NCBI GenBank assembly: GCA_036510735.1
Contig: DATCDK010000126.1
Coordinates: forward strand, 1 to 36,854
DNA length: 36,854 nucleotides
Origin: PALSA-607 sp036510735
Lineage (GTDB): Bacteria > Actinomycetota > Actinomycetes > Acidothermales > Acidothermaceae
Reading direction: 5' to 3'
The notes beneath the pieces are model-generated. The model was not told the DNA's origin. It did not search any database and saw only the letters and a list, made by a program, of their open reading frames with translations. A program made the translations under genes and the position numbers. Positions 21,799 through 32,949 of this stretch are shown one piece after another (position 1 is the first letter of the stretch; each line of letters begins with the position of its first letter).

Positions 21799-24346
21799 CG
21801 ACGACAGGCGGATCGTCAACCCCGTGATCGCTGGCGGACACGGTTGGTTCGTCGGACAGCGCCGGTGCGTCGGCCAGCGCTGGTGCCTCGGACAGCGCCG
21901 GTGCGTCGGACAGCAGCGTGTCGAGCAACCTGATGGCACCCGCTTTGTCGAGTGGCTCATTGCCGTTGCCGCACTTGGGCGACTGCACACACGATGGGCA
22001 GCCGGTTTCGCACGCACACGCGGCGATCGCTTTGCGGGTTGCGGTCAACCAGATCGCGGCAGCCTCGTAACCGCGTTCGGAGAATCCGGCCCCGCCCGGG
22101 TAGCCGTCGTACACGACGACCGTCAGCCGACCGGTGTCCTGGTGCAGCGCGGTCGAGACCCCACCGATGTCCCACCGATCGCACGTGGCGACCAGCGGCA
22201 ACAGACCGATCGACGCATGCTCGGCGGCGTGCGCGGCGCCCGCAAGATCAGCCCACACGAACCCGGCCTGTGCGAGTTGCTGCTCGCCAATCGTCCACCA
22301 GACGGCACGCGTCGACAGCTGCCGCTCGGGCAAGTCAAGCGCCTGTTCACCGAGTACTTCTCCGCTGACGACGCGACGGCGCAGGTACGACACGACCTGC
22401 GTCGTGACGTCGACCGAACCGAAGCTCACTTCGGCGGCACCCCACAGCGTTGTCCGCGACGTGGCGGTAATCCGCACGTCGGTGACGTCGCGTGCGGAGG
22501 TGAAGTAGTCGACGTCCGCCGGTTCAACGAGCGCGACACCGTCGTCGACGTCGAAGCTACGCACCACGTAGGTCGCACCTTGATGCAGGTAGACCGCTCC
22601 GGTGTGCACAGTCGAGTCAGCGGCCGCCGCATTCGCCGTGCCGAGTAGCTGCCCGGTCGCTTCGTCGACGATGCGCACGGGCGCGCCGCCACTGCCCCTG
22701 ATGTCAGCGAGATCGCATGCGCGCTCGCGCTTGGTCCAGAACCATCCGGTCGGGCGCGCGCGCAGCAGCCTGCGCTCGACCAGATCGGCAACGACATCGG
22801 CCGCGGTCGGCCCGAACAGGTCAAGGTCTTCAGGCGCGAGCGGCCACTCACTGGCCGCCGCGCACAGATGCGGCCCGAGCACGTACGGGTTGTCGGGATC
22901 GAAGACCGCAGCCTCAACCGGCCGCCCAAACAACGCGTCGGGGTGGTGCACCAAGTAGGTGTCGAGTGGGTCATCGCGTGCTACGAGCACCGCGATCGAC
23001 TCCTGGCCGGCACGCCCGGCACGACCGGCCTGCTGCCACATCGACGCGCGAGTACCAGGAAAGCCAGCCAGCAAGACCGCGTCGAGGCCCGACACGTCGA
23101 CACCCAGCTCCAACGCGGTGGTCGCGGCGAGGCCGACGATCGTCCCGTGCCGCAACGCGCGCTCAAGCACGCGCCGTTCTTCGGGCAGGTACCCGGCGCG
23201 GTAAGCCGCGACCTGTCGCCCCAGATTCCCGCCTACTTCATCGAGCGCTCGACGGGCAGCGAGTGCGACCGCCTCCGCGCCGTGTCGCGACCGGACGAAC
23301 GCCAGGGTCCGCACGCCGTCGAGCACCAGATCCGCGAGCAGGTCCGCGGTCTCCGCGCTTGTCGATCGCCGCACGGTCGCCTCGTGTGGCACGCCGTCAT
23401 CGTCGCGGTCGGGATCAAACCGGCGTCCGGTCACCGCCATCAACGGCGGTTCCCAGAGGACGAAACGCGCCGCACCGCGTGGTGAGGCGTCGTCAGTAAC
23501 GGCAGCGACATCGAGGCCGATAAGCCGGGACGCCGACACTGCCGGCTCCGACACCGTTGCCGATGCCAGCACGAAAACCGGATACGACCCGTATCGGGCC
23601 GCGACCCGTCGTAGGCGGCGGATGACCTGTGCCACGTGCGCACCAAAAACGCCCCGATACCCATGGCACTCGTCGATGACGACGAACCGCAGGCCGCGGA
23701 AGAACGACGCCCATTGCCGATGCGACGGCAGCATCGAGCGGTGCACGAGATCGGGATTGGCCAGTACCAGATTCGCATGCGTGCGAATCCAGGACCGTTC
23801 GTCGTACGGGGTATCGCCGTCGTAGGTCGCCGCCCGAATGCCTGGCAGCGCGACCTCGTCGAGCGCGCGCAACTGGTCGGCAGCCAATGCCTTGGTCGGC
23901 GACAAGTAGAGCGCGGTCGCCGGCTCGAGCCGCCCCCGGTTCGGCGTCCCGTCAGTCAATGCTTGCAACACCGGCAGCTGATAGGCGAGTGACTTGCCGG
24001 ACGCGGTGCCGCTCGCGATGACCACGTGCTGGCCGAGGCGGGCCAGTTCTGCAGCCTCAACCTGGTGCTCCCACGGAAACTCGATTCCGAGCTGCGCGTA
24101 TGCGCCGACAATCTCTGGGCACACCCAGCCGGGCCACGGCGTCGAGCGGGCGAGCCTCGCCGGGATCACCTCGACGTGCGTAATCCGCTCGCGGCGACCC
24201 GGGGGTTGGACCAACCGTTCGAGGACGTGCTCGCTGGAGTGCGCCGGGCCGACCGGTCTCGGCGGCGAATTCGAGGAGTAGCTCTCGGCGGACACCAACC
24301 CCAGTCTGGCATCGGTGGACGACACGGTTGGGGAAGAGCCAGCCAA
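21767..24346 (-). CDS. DECH-box superfamily 2 helicase with DUF1998/MrfA-type C-terminus (Rv3649-like)
   Basis: An 859-residue helicase. Walker A ASGTASGKS is at 111-119, motif Ia YLSPTKALAADQL, motif II DECH at 225-228, and motif III LASATV; motifs IV-VI are ALAFVRSR-like TLAFVRSRHGAEA, TTALELGVDVSGLDAVLLAG and QQAGRAGRAGQ. The C-terminal MrfA/YprA-type domain contains a cysteine cluster CACETGCPSCVQSPKC near 797-812, a metal-binding site needed in B. subtilis MrfA for repair of mitomycin lesions. It belongs to the DECH helicase family fixed beside Tad genes (TIGR03817). The link between repair helicase and secretion is unexplained. The tail contains a 6-residue repeat. The start TTG 24346 is the longest; GTG 24295 is an alternative. 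Confidence 0.9.
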   Translation of the reverse strand: MAGSSPTVSSTDARLGLVSAESYSSNSPPRPVGPAHSSEHVLERLVQPPGRRERITHVEVIPARLARSTPWPGWVCPEIVGAYAQLGIEFPWEHQVEAAELARLGQHVVIASGTASGKSLAYQLPVLQALTDGTPNRGRLEPATALYLSPTKALAADQLRALDEVALPGIRAATYDGDTPYDERSWIRTHANLVLANPDLVHRSMLPSHRQWASFFRGLRFVVIDECHGYRGVFGAHVAQVIRRLRRVAARYGSYPVFVLASATVSEPAVSASRLIGLDVAAVTDDASPRGAARFVLWEPPLMAVTGRRFDPDRDDDGVPHEATVRRSTSAETADLLADLVLDGVRTLAFVRSRHGAEAVALAARRALDEVGGNLGRQVAAYRAGYLPEERRVLERALRHGTIVGLAATTALELGVDVSGLDAVLLAGFPGTRASMWQQAGRAGRAGQESIAVLVARDDPLDTYLVHHPDALFGRPVEAAVFDPDNPYVLGPHLCAAASEWPLAPEDLDLFGPTAADVVADLVERRLLRARPTGWFWTKRERACDLADIRGSGGAPVRIVDEATGQLLGTANAAAADSTVHTGAVYLHQGATYVVRSFDVDDGVALVEPADVDYFTSARDVTDVRITATSRTTLWGAAEVSFGSVDVTTQVVSYLRRRVVSGEVLGEQALDLPERQLSTRAVWWTIGEQQLAQAGFVWADLAGAAHAAEHASIGLLPLVATCDRWDIGGVSTALHQDTGRLTVVVYDGYPGGAGFSERGYEAAAIWLTATRKAIAACACETGCPSCVQSPKCGNGNEPLDKAGAIRLLDTLLSDAPALSEAPALADAPALSDEPTVSASDHGVDDPPVVVTLARPAHAY
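21851..21922 (-). repeat. 18-bp tandem repeat at the 3' end of the helicase gene
   Basis: Three near-identical 18-bp units (21851-21868, 21869-21886, 21887-21904) and a decayed fourth (to 21922) encode the hexapeptide repeats DAPALS, EAPALA and DAPALS in the acidic tail, beyond the metal-binding domain. Confidence 0.8.
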
Positions 24347-24448
24347 GCGTGGTTAGATTCGTGGCTAGCCGGGTACCCACGCACCACACCGCGCCGGCCG
24401 GGCGTTAGATAGTCCTGCCCGCGTGCGGTTACAAGCTGGAGGAATGCA

Positions 24449-24790
24449 GTGGATCTGTCTTTGTCTACCCGCGCCGAAGGCGAACACACTGTTGTCGTCG
24501 TCGGTGGCGAGATTGACGTCTACACCGCTCCCAAGCTGCGTGAGCAGCTGATCGACCTAGTCTCCGCAGGCAGCTACCACATCATTGTCGACATGGAGAA
24601 CGTCGAGTTCCTTGACTCGACGGGCCTCGGCGTCCTGGTGGGTGGCCTCAAGCGAGTCCGTGCCCACGACGGGTCGCTGCGCCTGGTCTGCACCCAGGAG
24701 CGCATCCTCAAGATCTTCCGGATCACCGGGCTGACCAAGGTTTTCCCGATCCACGGGTCGGTCGACGAGGCCGTCGCCGCCACCGACTGA
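24449..24790 (+). CDS. bldG: STAS-domain anti-sigma factor antagonist (BldG-like)
   Basis: A 113-residue single STAS domain. The phosphorylated serine lies in FLDSTGLGVLVGGLKRV (S57 or T58), after MDLSLSTRAEGEHTVVVVGG and IDVYTAPKLREQLIDLV. Unphosphorylated antagonists of this type bind anti-sigma factors and release sigma; BldG in Streptomyces controls development and antibiotic production. The gene order helicase, bldG, anti-sigma ATPase, H+-PPase, topA, tmk is the same as I remember from Streptomyces. The start is GTG 24449, with GGAGG at 24438-24442, 6 bases before it. The partner ATPase begins 10 bases after its stop. Confidence 0.9.
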   Translation: MDLSLSTRAEGEHTVVVVGGEIDVYTAPKLREQLIDLVSAGSYHIIVDMENVEFLDSTGLGVLVGGLKRVRAHDGSLRLVCTQERILKIFRITGLTKVFPIHGSVDEAVAATD

Positions 24791-24800
24791 GCGGCGCGCT

Positions 24801-25238
24801 TTGCCTACCGTGACCGTCTCGTTCACGCCCTTACCTGAGCACGTCCGAACCGCCCGATTCATCGCCGCTTCTGTCGCCCGACGGGCCGGGGTAGCCGACG
24901 GCGTGCTCGACGAGATCAAGCTTGCGGTGAGCGAGGCGTGCTCCCTGGCCGTTCGCTTCAATCTGGCCCACGCGCCTTCGTCGCCCGTCGAGTTGAGGCT
25001 GATCGAGGACCAGGCGAGCTTCTCTGTCGAGGTTGCCGATTCGGTCGGCCGTCCGGCGCCGGACGCCGATGGCGAGCTCGCGTTCGACCTGACGAAGGAC
25101 GACGACAGGGTCGACAGCGTCGACCTGAGCGGGCACGAGCGCCTTGGGCTGGCCGTCATCAGCGGCCTCGTCGACGACGTGACGGTCGAGTACCTCGCGA
25201 CCGGATCCGTCGTCACGATGACCTGGCCGATCGGGTAA
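24801..25238 (+). CDS. Anti-sigma-type ATP-binding protein (HATPase_c_2), BldG partner
   Basis: A 145-residue RsbW/SpoIIAB-like protein. It has the N-terminal FTPLPEHVRTARFIAASVAR, the helix VLDEIKLAVSEACSLAVRF, the region FSVEVADSVGRP and the late RLGLAVISGLVDDVTVEY. In the N-box the general-base glutamate is kept (E of SEA), but the usual Mg-binding Asn (SEA-x-x-N in SpoIIAB) is Leu here, and the G1 box D-x-G-x-G is replaced by DSVGRP. The nucleotide site may therefore be weak, and kinase activity towards the STAS protein is uncertain. Its position makes it the probable partner of the upstream antagonist. The start is TTG 24801, with GTG 24810 as the alternative. Confidence 0.82.
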   Translation: MPTVTVSFTPLPEHVRTARFIAASVARRAGVADGVLDEIKLAVSEACSLAVRFNLAHAPSSPVELRLIEDQASFSVEVADSVGRPAPDADGELAFDLTKDDDRVDSVDLSGHERLGLAVISGLVDDVTVEYLATGSVVTMTWPIG

Positions 25239-25322
25239 CCGCCGGATGTTCCCCTCTGTTGGTGGGATGCGGTTCGCTGGATGCGGGACGTGACTTCTGA
25301 CACACGCCCTACCAGGGCAACG

Positions 25323-25343
25323 GCGGGAGACATAGACTCCCGC
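25323..25343 (+). promoter_or_regulatory. Hairpin in the leader of the pyrophosphatase gene
   Basis: GCGGGAG (25323-25329) and CTCCCGC (25337-25343) form a perfect 7-bp stem with a 7-base loop, in the 200-bp gap between the anti-sigma gene and hppA. It may end the upstream transcript or belong to the hppA leader. Confidence 0.45.
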
Positions 25344-25438
25344 ATCCGCTTTGACGTCCCACTATCTGGGGTCAGCAGAGCTGGGCGGCCAATCGGTTTT
25401 CGCTTCTGCAATGGCGCAGAGGCGGTCGAGGAGGACAC

Positions 25439-27779
<2,341 letters not shown>

Positions 27780-27781
<2 letters not shown>

Positions 27782-27811
27782 CCCCGCCTGAAAAGCTGCC
27801 GCCGCGGGGTC
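27780..27811 (+). terminator. Hairpin at the end of hppA
   Basis: GACCCCGC (27780-27787) and GCGGGGTC (27804-27811) form an 8-bp stem starting inside the hppA stop codon, 83 bp before topA. It has no T-tract. Confidence 0.55.
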
Positions 27812-27893
27812 AGTGGCCCGCGCGACGGCACCGAGCGGTTACGGTGGCTCGGGGTGACCGACCCCAAGACCGACTGACGAGGAGCATTCCGTA

Positions 27894-30698
27894 GTGGCCG
27901 CGCGCGCCAACACTCCCGCTGCATCCGACGACGACACCCGCCGCCTGGTCATCGTGGAGTCCCCAGCCAAGGCGAAGACGATCGCCGGGTATCTGGGCGG
28001 CAACTACATCGTCGAGTCGAGCATCGGGCACATCCGCGACCTACCGACCTCGGCCGCTGACATCCCCGCCAAGTACAAGAAGGAGCCCTGGTCGCGCCTT
28101 GGCGTCGATGTCGACCACGGATTCGAGCCGCTCTACGTGGTCAACGCAGACAAGCGCCAGCAGGTCGCCAAGCTGAAGGCCGCTCTCGCCGGCGTCGACG
28201 AGCTCTACCTCGCAACAGACGAGGACCGCGAGGGCGAGGCCATCGCGTGGCACCTGCTCGAGGTGCTGAACCCAAAAGTTCCGGTCCACCGGATGGTCTT
28301 CCACGAGATCACCCGCGACGCCATTCGCGAGGCTGCGCAGCATCCGAGAGAACTAAACCAGGCGCTCGTCGACGCCCAGGAGACCCGGCGGATCCTCGAC
28401 CGGCTCTACGGCTACGAAGTGAGCCCGGTGCTCTGGAAGAAGGTCATGCCGCGGCTGTCCGCCGGTCGCGTCCAGAGCGTGGCCACCCGCATGGTCGTCG
28501 ACCGCGAGCGTGATCGCATTGCGTTTCGGAGTGCGTCTTACTGGGACATCAACGCGGTCTTCGACACGACGCCAACCTTTGAGGCGACGCTTGCGGCAGT
28601 CGATGGCCAACGCGTTGCGCAGGGCCGTGACTTCGACTCGGTCGGCGTTTTGAAGACGAAGAACCTCGTGCACCTCGACGAGGCCAGGGCGACCGAACTG
28701 GCGACCGGCCTGAGCAATACCGAGTTCGTGGTGCGCAGCGTCGAGAGCAAGCCGTATCGGCGTAGCCCGGCGGCTCCCTTCATGACGAGCACGCTGCAGC
28801 AAGAGGCGAGCCGCAAGCTCCGGTTCAGCAGCCAGACCACGATGCGCATCGCCCAGCGGCTGTACGAGAACGGCCACATCACTTACATGCGTACCGACTC
28901 GACGACGCTGTCGGAGACAGCGTTGAACGCCGCGCGCAACCAGGTGCGCGAGCTCTATGGCAGCGAGTTCCTGCCCGACGTCCCGCGCAGGTATGAGAAG
29001 AAGGTCAAGAACGCGCAAGAGGCGCACGAGGCGATCCGCCCTAGTGGTGACAGGTTCGCGACCCCTGGCGAGCTCGCCGGACAGGTCACCGGTGACGAGG
29101 CCAGGCTCTACGAACTCATCTGGCAGCGCACGGTCGCCTCGCAGATGACCGACGCGACCGGCCAGACGGTGACCATGCGCCTTGGTGGCACGACCCGGCC
29201 CGATGCGATTCACACGAGCAACGGGAACACGAGTCACGATGCCGAGTTCTCGGCGTCCGGCACGGTGATCGTGCATCAGGGCTTCCTGAAGGTCTACGTC
29301 GAAAGCACTGACGACGACACCTCCTCCGACGACGCGAGCGAGCGCCGCCTGCCGAACTTGGCTGAGGGTGACACCGCCCGCGCGACGTCCCTCGAACCCG
29401 TCGGGCACACGACGAATCCGCCGGCCCGCTACACCGAGGCGAGCCTGGTGAGGGCTCTCGAAGAACGCGGCATCGGTCGCCCGAGCACGTTCGCAAGCAT
29501 CATGGGCACGATTCTTGATCGCGGCTACGTGTTCAAGAAGGGCAGCGCGCTCGTTCCGACGTTCCTCGCGTTCGCGGTTGTGCAGTTGCTCGAGCGGCAC
29601 TTCGGCGACCTCGTCGACTACGACTTCACCGCCGAGATGGAAGAGGACCTCGACCGCATCGCCGATGGCGAGACGGCCCGCACGGCGTGGCTGACCCACT
29701 TCTATTTCGGCGGCCCACTCGACGGCGGCGTCGGCGGGGTTGGCGGCAAGAGTGGCCCGGGCGACGACAACCCCGGACTCAAGGCGATGGTGAACGACCG
29801 GCTCGGCGAGATTGACGCGCGAGACGTCAGTTCGTTCCCGCTCGGTGACTCGGGCATCGTCGTGCGCGTCGGCCGCTACGGCACCTACCTCGAGCGCGAC
29901 GGCCAGCGCGCGAACCTGCCCGACGGGGTAGCGCCCGACGAGGTGACGCAGGAGTACGCGCAGGCGCTGCTCGACAAGCCGAGCGGCGACCGGCCCCTGG
30001 GTATCGACCCGATCTCAGGCCGCGACCTCGTCGCGAAGGACGGTCGCTACGGCCCCTACGTCACCGAGATCCTGCCGGAGGATTCGAAGGCCAAGCCCCG
30101 CACCGCGAGCCTGTTCCAGTCGATGTCGCTCGACACCGTCACCATCGACGACGCCCTGCGGTTGCTGACGTTGCCGCGCATTCTCGGCGAGGTCGACGGC
30201 GAGGAGGTCGTCGCGAGCAACGGGCGTTACGGGCCGTACGTCAAGAAGGGTTCCGACACGCGCTCGATCGACAACGAGGAGCAACTCCTCACCATCAGCC
30301 TGCAACAGGCGCTCGACGTGCTTGCCCAACCCAAGCCGCGCGGACGACGGGCAGCTGCCGCCGGTCCGCTTCGTGAACTCGGTGTCGATCCCGCAAATCA
30401 GAAACCAATCGTCGTCCGCGATGGTCGTTTCGGTCCGTACGTGACCGACGGCGAGACCAACGCCACCCTTCGCAAGGGCGATGACGTGGCCGCCATCACG
30501 CTCGAACGGGCCTCTGAGCTGCTGGCCGACAAGCGGGCGCGCGGCCCGGCGCCGAAGAAGGTCGCGGCGCGCAAGCCCGCCAAGAAGACCGCAACCAAGA
30601 CGGCGAGCAAGACGGCCGCGAAGACCGGCACCAAGACCGCAGCCAAGAAGTCGACCGCCCGCAAGACGGCCAAGAAGGCGCCCGCGAAGCGGACCTGA
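27894..30698 (+). CDS. topA: DNA topoisomerase I
   Basis: A 934-residue type IA topoisomerase that relaxes negative supercoils. The Toprim domain has RRLVIVESPAKAKTIAGYLG at the N-terminus and the metal triad D109-x-D111-x-E113 in DEDREGEAIAWHL. The nucleophile is Y331 in HITYMRTDSTTLS, with GRPSTFASIM later. The C-terminal part carries GRYGPYV-type Topo-C repeats (VGRYGTYL, DGRYGPYV, NGRYGPYV, DGRFGPYV) in place of zinc ribbons, then a Lys/Ala/Thr-rich tail of about 50 residues that helps strand passage in actinobacterial enzymes. The start is GTG 27894, with GAGGAG at 27879-27884. The next gene follows at about 100 bp. Confidence 0.97.
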   Translation: MAARANTPAASDDDTRRLVIVESPAKAKTIAGYLGGNYIVESSIGHIRDLPTSAADIPAKYKKEPWSRLGVDVDHGFEPLYVVNADKRQQVAKLKAALAGVDELYLATDEDREGEAIAWHLLEVLNPKVPVHRMVFHEITRDAIREAAQHPRELNQALVDAQETRRILDRLYGYEVSPVLWKKVMPRLSAGRVQSVATRMVVDRERDRIAFRSASYWDINAVFDTTPTFEATLAAVDGQRVAQGRDFDSVGVLKTKNLVHLDEARATELATGLSNTEFVVRSVESKPYRRSPAAPFMTSTLQQEASRKLRFSSQTTMRIAQRLYENGHITYMRTDSTTLSETALNAARNQVRELYGSEFLPDVPRRYEKKVKNAQEAHEAIRPSGDRFATPGELAGQVTGDEARLYELIWQRTVASQMTDATGQTVTMRLGGTTRPDAIHTSNGNTSHDAEFSASGTVIVHQGFLKVYVESTDDDTSSDDASERRLPNLAEGDTARATSLEPVGHTTNPPARYTEASLVRALEERGIGRPSTFASIMGTILDRGYVFKKGSALVPTFLAFAVVQLLERHFGDLVDYDFTAEMEEDLDRIADGETARTAWLTHFYFGGPLDGGVGGVGGKSGPGDDNPGLKAMVNDRLGEIDARDVSSFPLGDSGIVVRVGRYGTYLERDGQRANLPDGVAPDEVTQEYAQALLDKPSGDRPLGIDPISGRDLVAKDGRYGPYVTEILPEDSKAKPRTASLFQSMSLDTVTIDDALRLLTLPRILGEVDGEEVVASNGRYGPYVKKGSDTRSIDNEEQLLTISLQQALDVLAQPKPRGRRAAAAGPLRELGVDPANQKPIVVRDGRFGPYVTDGETNATLRKGDDVAAITLERASELLADKRARGPAPKKVAARKPAKKTATKTASKTAAKTGTKTAAKKSTARKTAKKAPAKRT

Positions 30699-30787
30699 CG
30701 CCCCGGACGCGAGATACTGGCGTGTCCGGCGGTCCGAGTCCAGGCCGCTACCGGTTCCGGCACCAAACCGAGCCGGTGCCCGGCAGT

Positions 30788-30793
30788 GGGGAG
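30788..30793 (+). promoter_or_regulatory. Ribosome-binding site pointing to an ATC start
   Basis: GGGGAG ends 7 bases before ATC 30801, the second codon after an in-frame stop (30795-30797). The only canonical start in this part of the frame, GTG 30825, has no such site. Confidence 0.5.
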
Positions 30794-30800
30794 TTGAGCC

Positions 30801-32942
30801 ATCTCCGAGGACCTCTTCGGCGCGGTGCCGCCCCCGGCGCCGTATGTCGAGGCTGCCCGCACCACCGCCGGCGAGGTCAGCGGCATCCGCGGTGTGCTCG
30901 CCATCAAGGCGTTCCGCAAACTGTGGATCGCGCTCTCGCTGTCGAGCTTCGGTGACTGGCTCGGCTTCCTTGCCCAGACCGCGTTGGCCGCCGAACTTGC
31001 CGTCGGCCACACCTACTTCGTGCAGAACTCGTCGGTCGGCCTCGTCGTGTTCGTGCGGCTGCTGCCCGCGGTCCTGCTTGCGCCGCTCGCTGGCGCGTTC
31101 GCTGACCGGCTTGACCGACGCCTCACGATGGTCATCGCCGACATCGGCCGGTTCTCGCTCTACGTCTCGATCCCGATCGTGCACACGTTGTGGTGGCTGT
31201 TCGTCGCGACGTTCCTGATCGAGACGCTCAGCCTGTTCTGGATTCCGGCGAAGGAAGCCACCGTTCCGAACCTGGTACCTCGGGAACAGCTCGAGCAGGC
31301 CAATCAGCTCAGCCTGCTGACGACCTACGGATCCGCCCCCGTAGCCGCGCTGGTGTTCGCGCTGCTCTCGCTGTTCACCGGCGTGATCAGTCACGCGTGG
31401 CCGTTCTTCACCACCAACCGCATCGACCTGGCGCTGTACTTCGACGCCTCAACGTTCCTCGTGTCGGCGGGCACGATCTTCACCTTGCGTGAGATCTCAC
31501 ACCAGGGCGGACGACGACGGCGCGCCGAATTCGAGAACGGCGCCGAGGTTGTACCGATCTCACAACCGTCGGTGATTCGCGCGATAGCCGAAGGCTGGCA
31601 ATTTATCGGCCAGACCAGGGTGGTGCGCGGGCTGGTCGTCGGCATGCTGGGCGCATTCGCGGCCGCCGGCGTCGTTGTCGGGCTCGCCAAGAGATACACG
31701 CTCGACCTGGGCGGCGGTGACCCTGCGTACGGTGCGATGTTCGGGTCGGTGTTCGTCGGCCTTGCCTTCGGCATGTTCCTCGGCCCGAAATTCTTCCGCC
31801 GACTCTCGAGACGCCGTCTGTTCGGACTCTCGATCGCTGCGTCGGGCGCAACGCTCGCCTTGACGGCGATCGTCCACAACCTCGTGCTTGTGGTGCTTGG
31901 CGCGCTGATTATGGGCGCATTCTCTGGTGTGGCTTGGGTAACCGGATACACCTTGCTCGGCCTCGAGGTCGAGGACGAGAAACGCGGCCGCACGTGGGCG
32001 ACGCTGCAGTCGTTGATGCAGGTCGATCTGTTGCTCATGGTTGCGGCCGGCCCGTTCATCTCCGGGGCGATCGGCGTGCACACGCTGCACATCAAGCGGG
32101 TCGTGCTGCGCCAGGATGGCGCGGCTTTCACGTTGCTCGGTGCGGGAATTATTGCCTTCGTTGTCGGCGTGATCGCCTACCGTCAGATGGACGATCGCGA
32201 CGTGTCGCTGCGGCGCGACCTCATTGCTGCATTGCGCGGCTGGCGCCCGTTGGAGGGCCGTGGCGTGACGACAGGATTGTTCGTGGCGTTCGAGGGCGGC
32301 GAGGGCGCGGGCAAGTCGACGCAGAGCAAGCTGCTCGCTTCGTGGCTGACCGAGCGCGGGTACGAGGTCGTCACGACGCGCGAGCCAGGTGCGACGCCGA
32401 TCGGGCGCCAGCTGCGGCAATTGCTCCTCGACCCCGACAGCGGTGAGATCGCACCGCGGGCAGAGGCGTTGCTGTACGCGGCCGACCGCGCGCAACACGT
32501 GGCCACGGTGATCCGGCCGGCACTCGCGCGCGGGGCCGTCGTCGTGAGTGACCGCTACGTCGATTCTTCGTTGGCGTACCAAGGCGTCGGCCGGTCGTTG
32601 TCGACCGGCGAGATCGAGCGGCTCTCGCAATTCGCGACGTCGGGCTTGCGTCCAGACGTGACGGTGTTGCTCGACGTCCCGGTCACTGAGGGCCTTGCCC
32701 GCACCTCGGCTCGCGACGAGCTTCCCGACCGGCTCGAAGCCGAGTCGGCCGCATTTCACGAGCGGGTTCGGGCAGCGTTTCGCGAGCTGGCCGAGGCCTC
32801 GCCCGACCGCTACCTCGTCATCGACGCTCGGCTGCCGGCCGCCACGATTCACCAGCTGATCGTGCGGCGAATCGCCGATTTCGTGCCCGAGCTCTCACCT
32901 GATCTTCAACCAACAGTGCAATTGAAAGTCGGACGCCGGTGA
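30801..32942 (+). CDS. tmk: MFS transporter fused to thymidylate kinase (bifunctional MFS/dTMP kinase)
   Basis: One frame of about 713 codons. Residues 30-470 are an MFS-like domain with about 12 helices (SSFGDWLGFLAQTALAAELA, then LLPAVLLAPLAGAFADRLDR). Residues 490-713 are a complete thymidylate kinase: P-loop FEGGEGAGKSTQ, REPGATPIG, DRYVDSSLAYQG (dTMP binding) and the lid region RTSARDELPDRLE. The kinase makes dTDP for DNA synthesis; the transporter's substrate is unknown, with nucleosides a possibility. The same fusion is known in streptomycetes and other actinobacteria. The start is uncertain: ATC 30801 fits the ribosome-binding site and protein similarity (SEDLFGAVPPPAPYVE), GTG 30825 is the conventional choice. 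An internal GTG 32265 with GGAGGG could yield the kinase alone. holB follows 7 bases after the stop. Confidence 0.9.
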   Translation: MSEDLFGAVPPPAPYVEAARTTAGEVSGIRGVLAIKAFRKLWIALSLSSFGDWLGFLAQTALAAELAVGHTYFVQNSSVGLVVFVRLLPAVLLAPLAGAFADRLDRRLTMVIADIGRFSLYVSIPIVHTLWWLFVATFLIETLSLFWIPAKEATVPNLVPREQLEQANQLSLLTTYGSAPVAALVFALLSLFTGVISHAWPFFTTNRIDLALYFDASTFLVSAGTIFTLREISHQGGRRRRAEFENGAEVVPISQPSVIRAIAEGWQFIGQTRVVRGLVVGMLGAFAAAGVVVGLAKRYTLDLGGGDPAYGAMFGSVFVGLAFGMFLGPKFFRRLSRRRLFGLSIAASGATLALTAIVHNLVLVVLGALIMGAFSGVAWVTGYTLLGLEVEDEKRGRTWATLQSLMQVDLLLMVAAGPFISGAIGVHTLHIKRVVLRQDGAAFTLLGAGIIAFVVGVIAYRQMDDRDVSLRRDLIAALRGWRPLEGRGVTTGLFVAFEGGEGAGKSTQSKLLASWLTERGYEVVTTREPGATPIGRQLRQLLLDPDSGEIAPRAEALLYAADRAQHVATVIRPALARGAVVVSDRYVDSSLAYQGVGRSLSTGEIERLSQFATSGLRPDVTVLLDVPVTEGLARTSARDELPDRLEAESAAFHERVRAAFRELAEASPDRYLVIDARLPAATIHQLIVRRIADFVPELSPDLQPTVQLKVGRR
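32252..32257 (+). promoter_or_regulatory. Internal ribosome-binding site before the kinase domain
   Basis: GGAGGG, 7 bases before the in-frame GTG 32265. Initiation there would give a free 225-residue thymidylate kinase, close to the length of stand-alone Tmk (about 210). Confidence 0.45.
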
Positions 32943-32949
32943 GTTGCTC

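Noticed and set aside
30759..30780. Terminator after topA (GGCACC/GGTGCC)
   Set aside because: Only 6 bp with a 10-base loop and no tail; too weak to call.
30015..31394. Minus-strand open frame of 459 residues over topA and MFS genes
   Set aside because: It spans two well-supported genes on the other strand and has low-complexity Arg/Gly/Gln composition.
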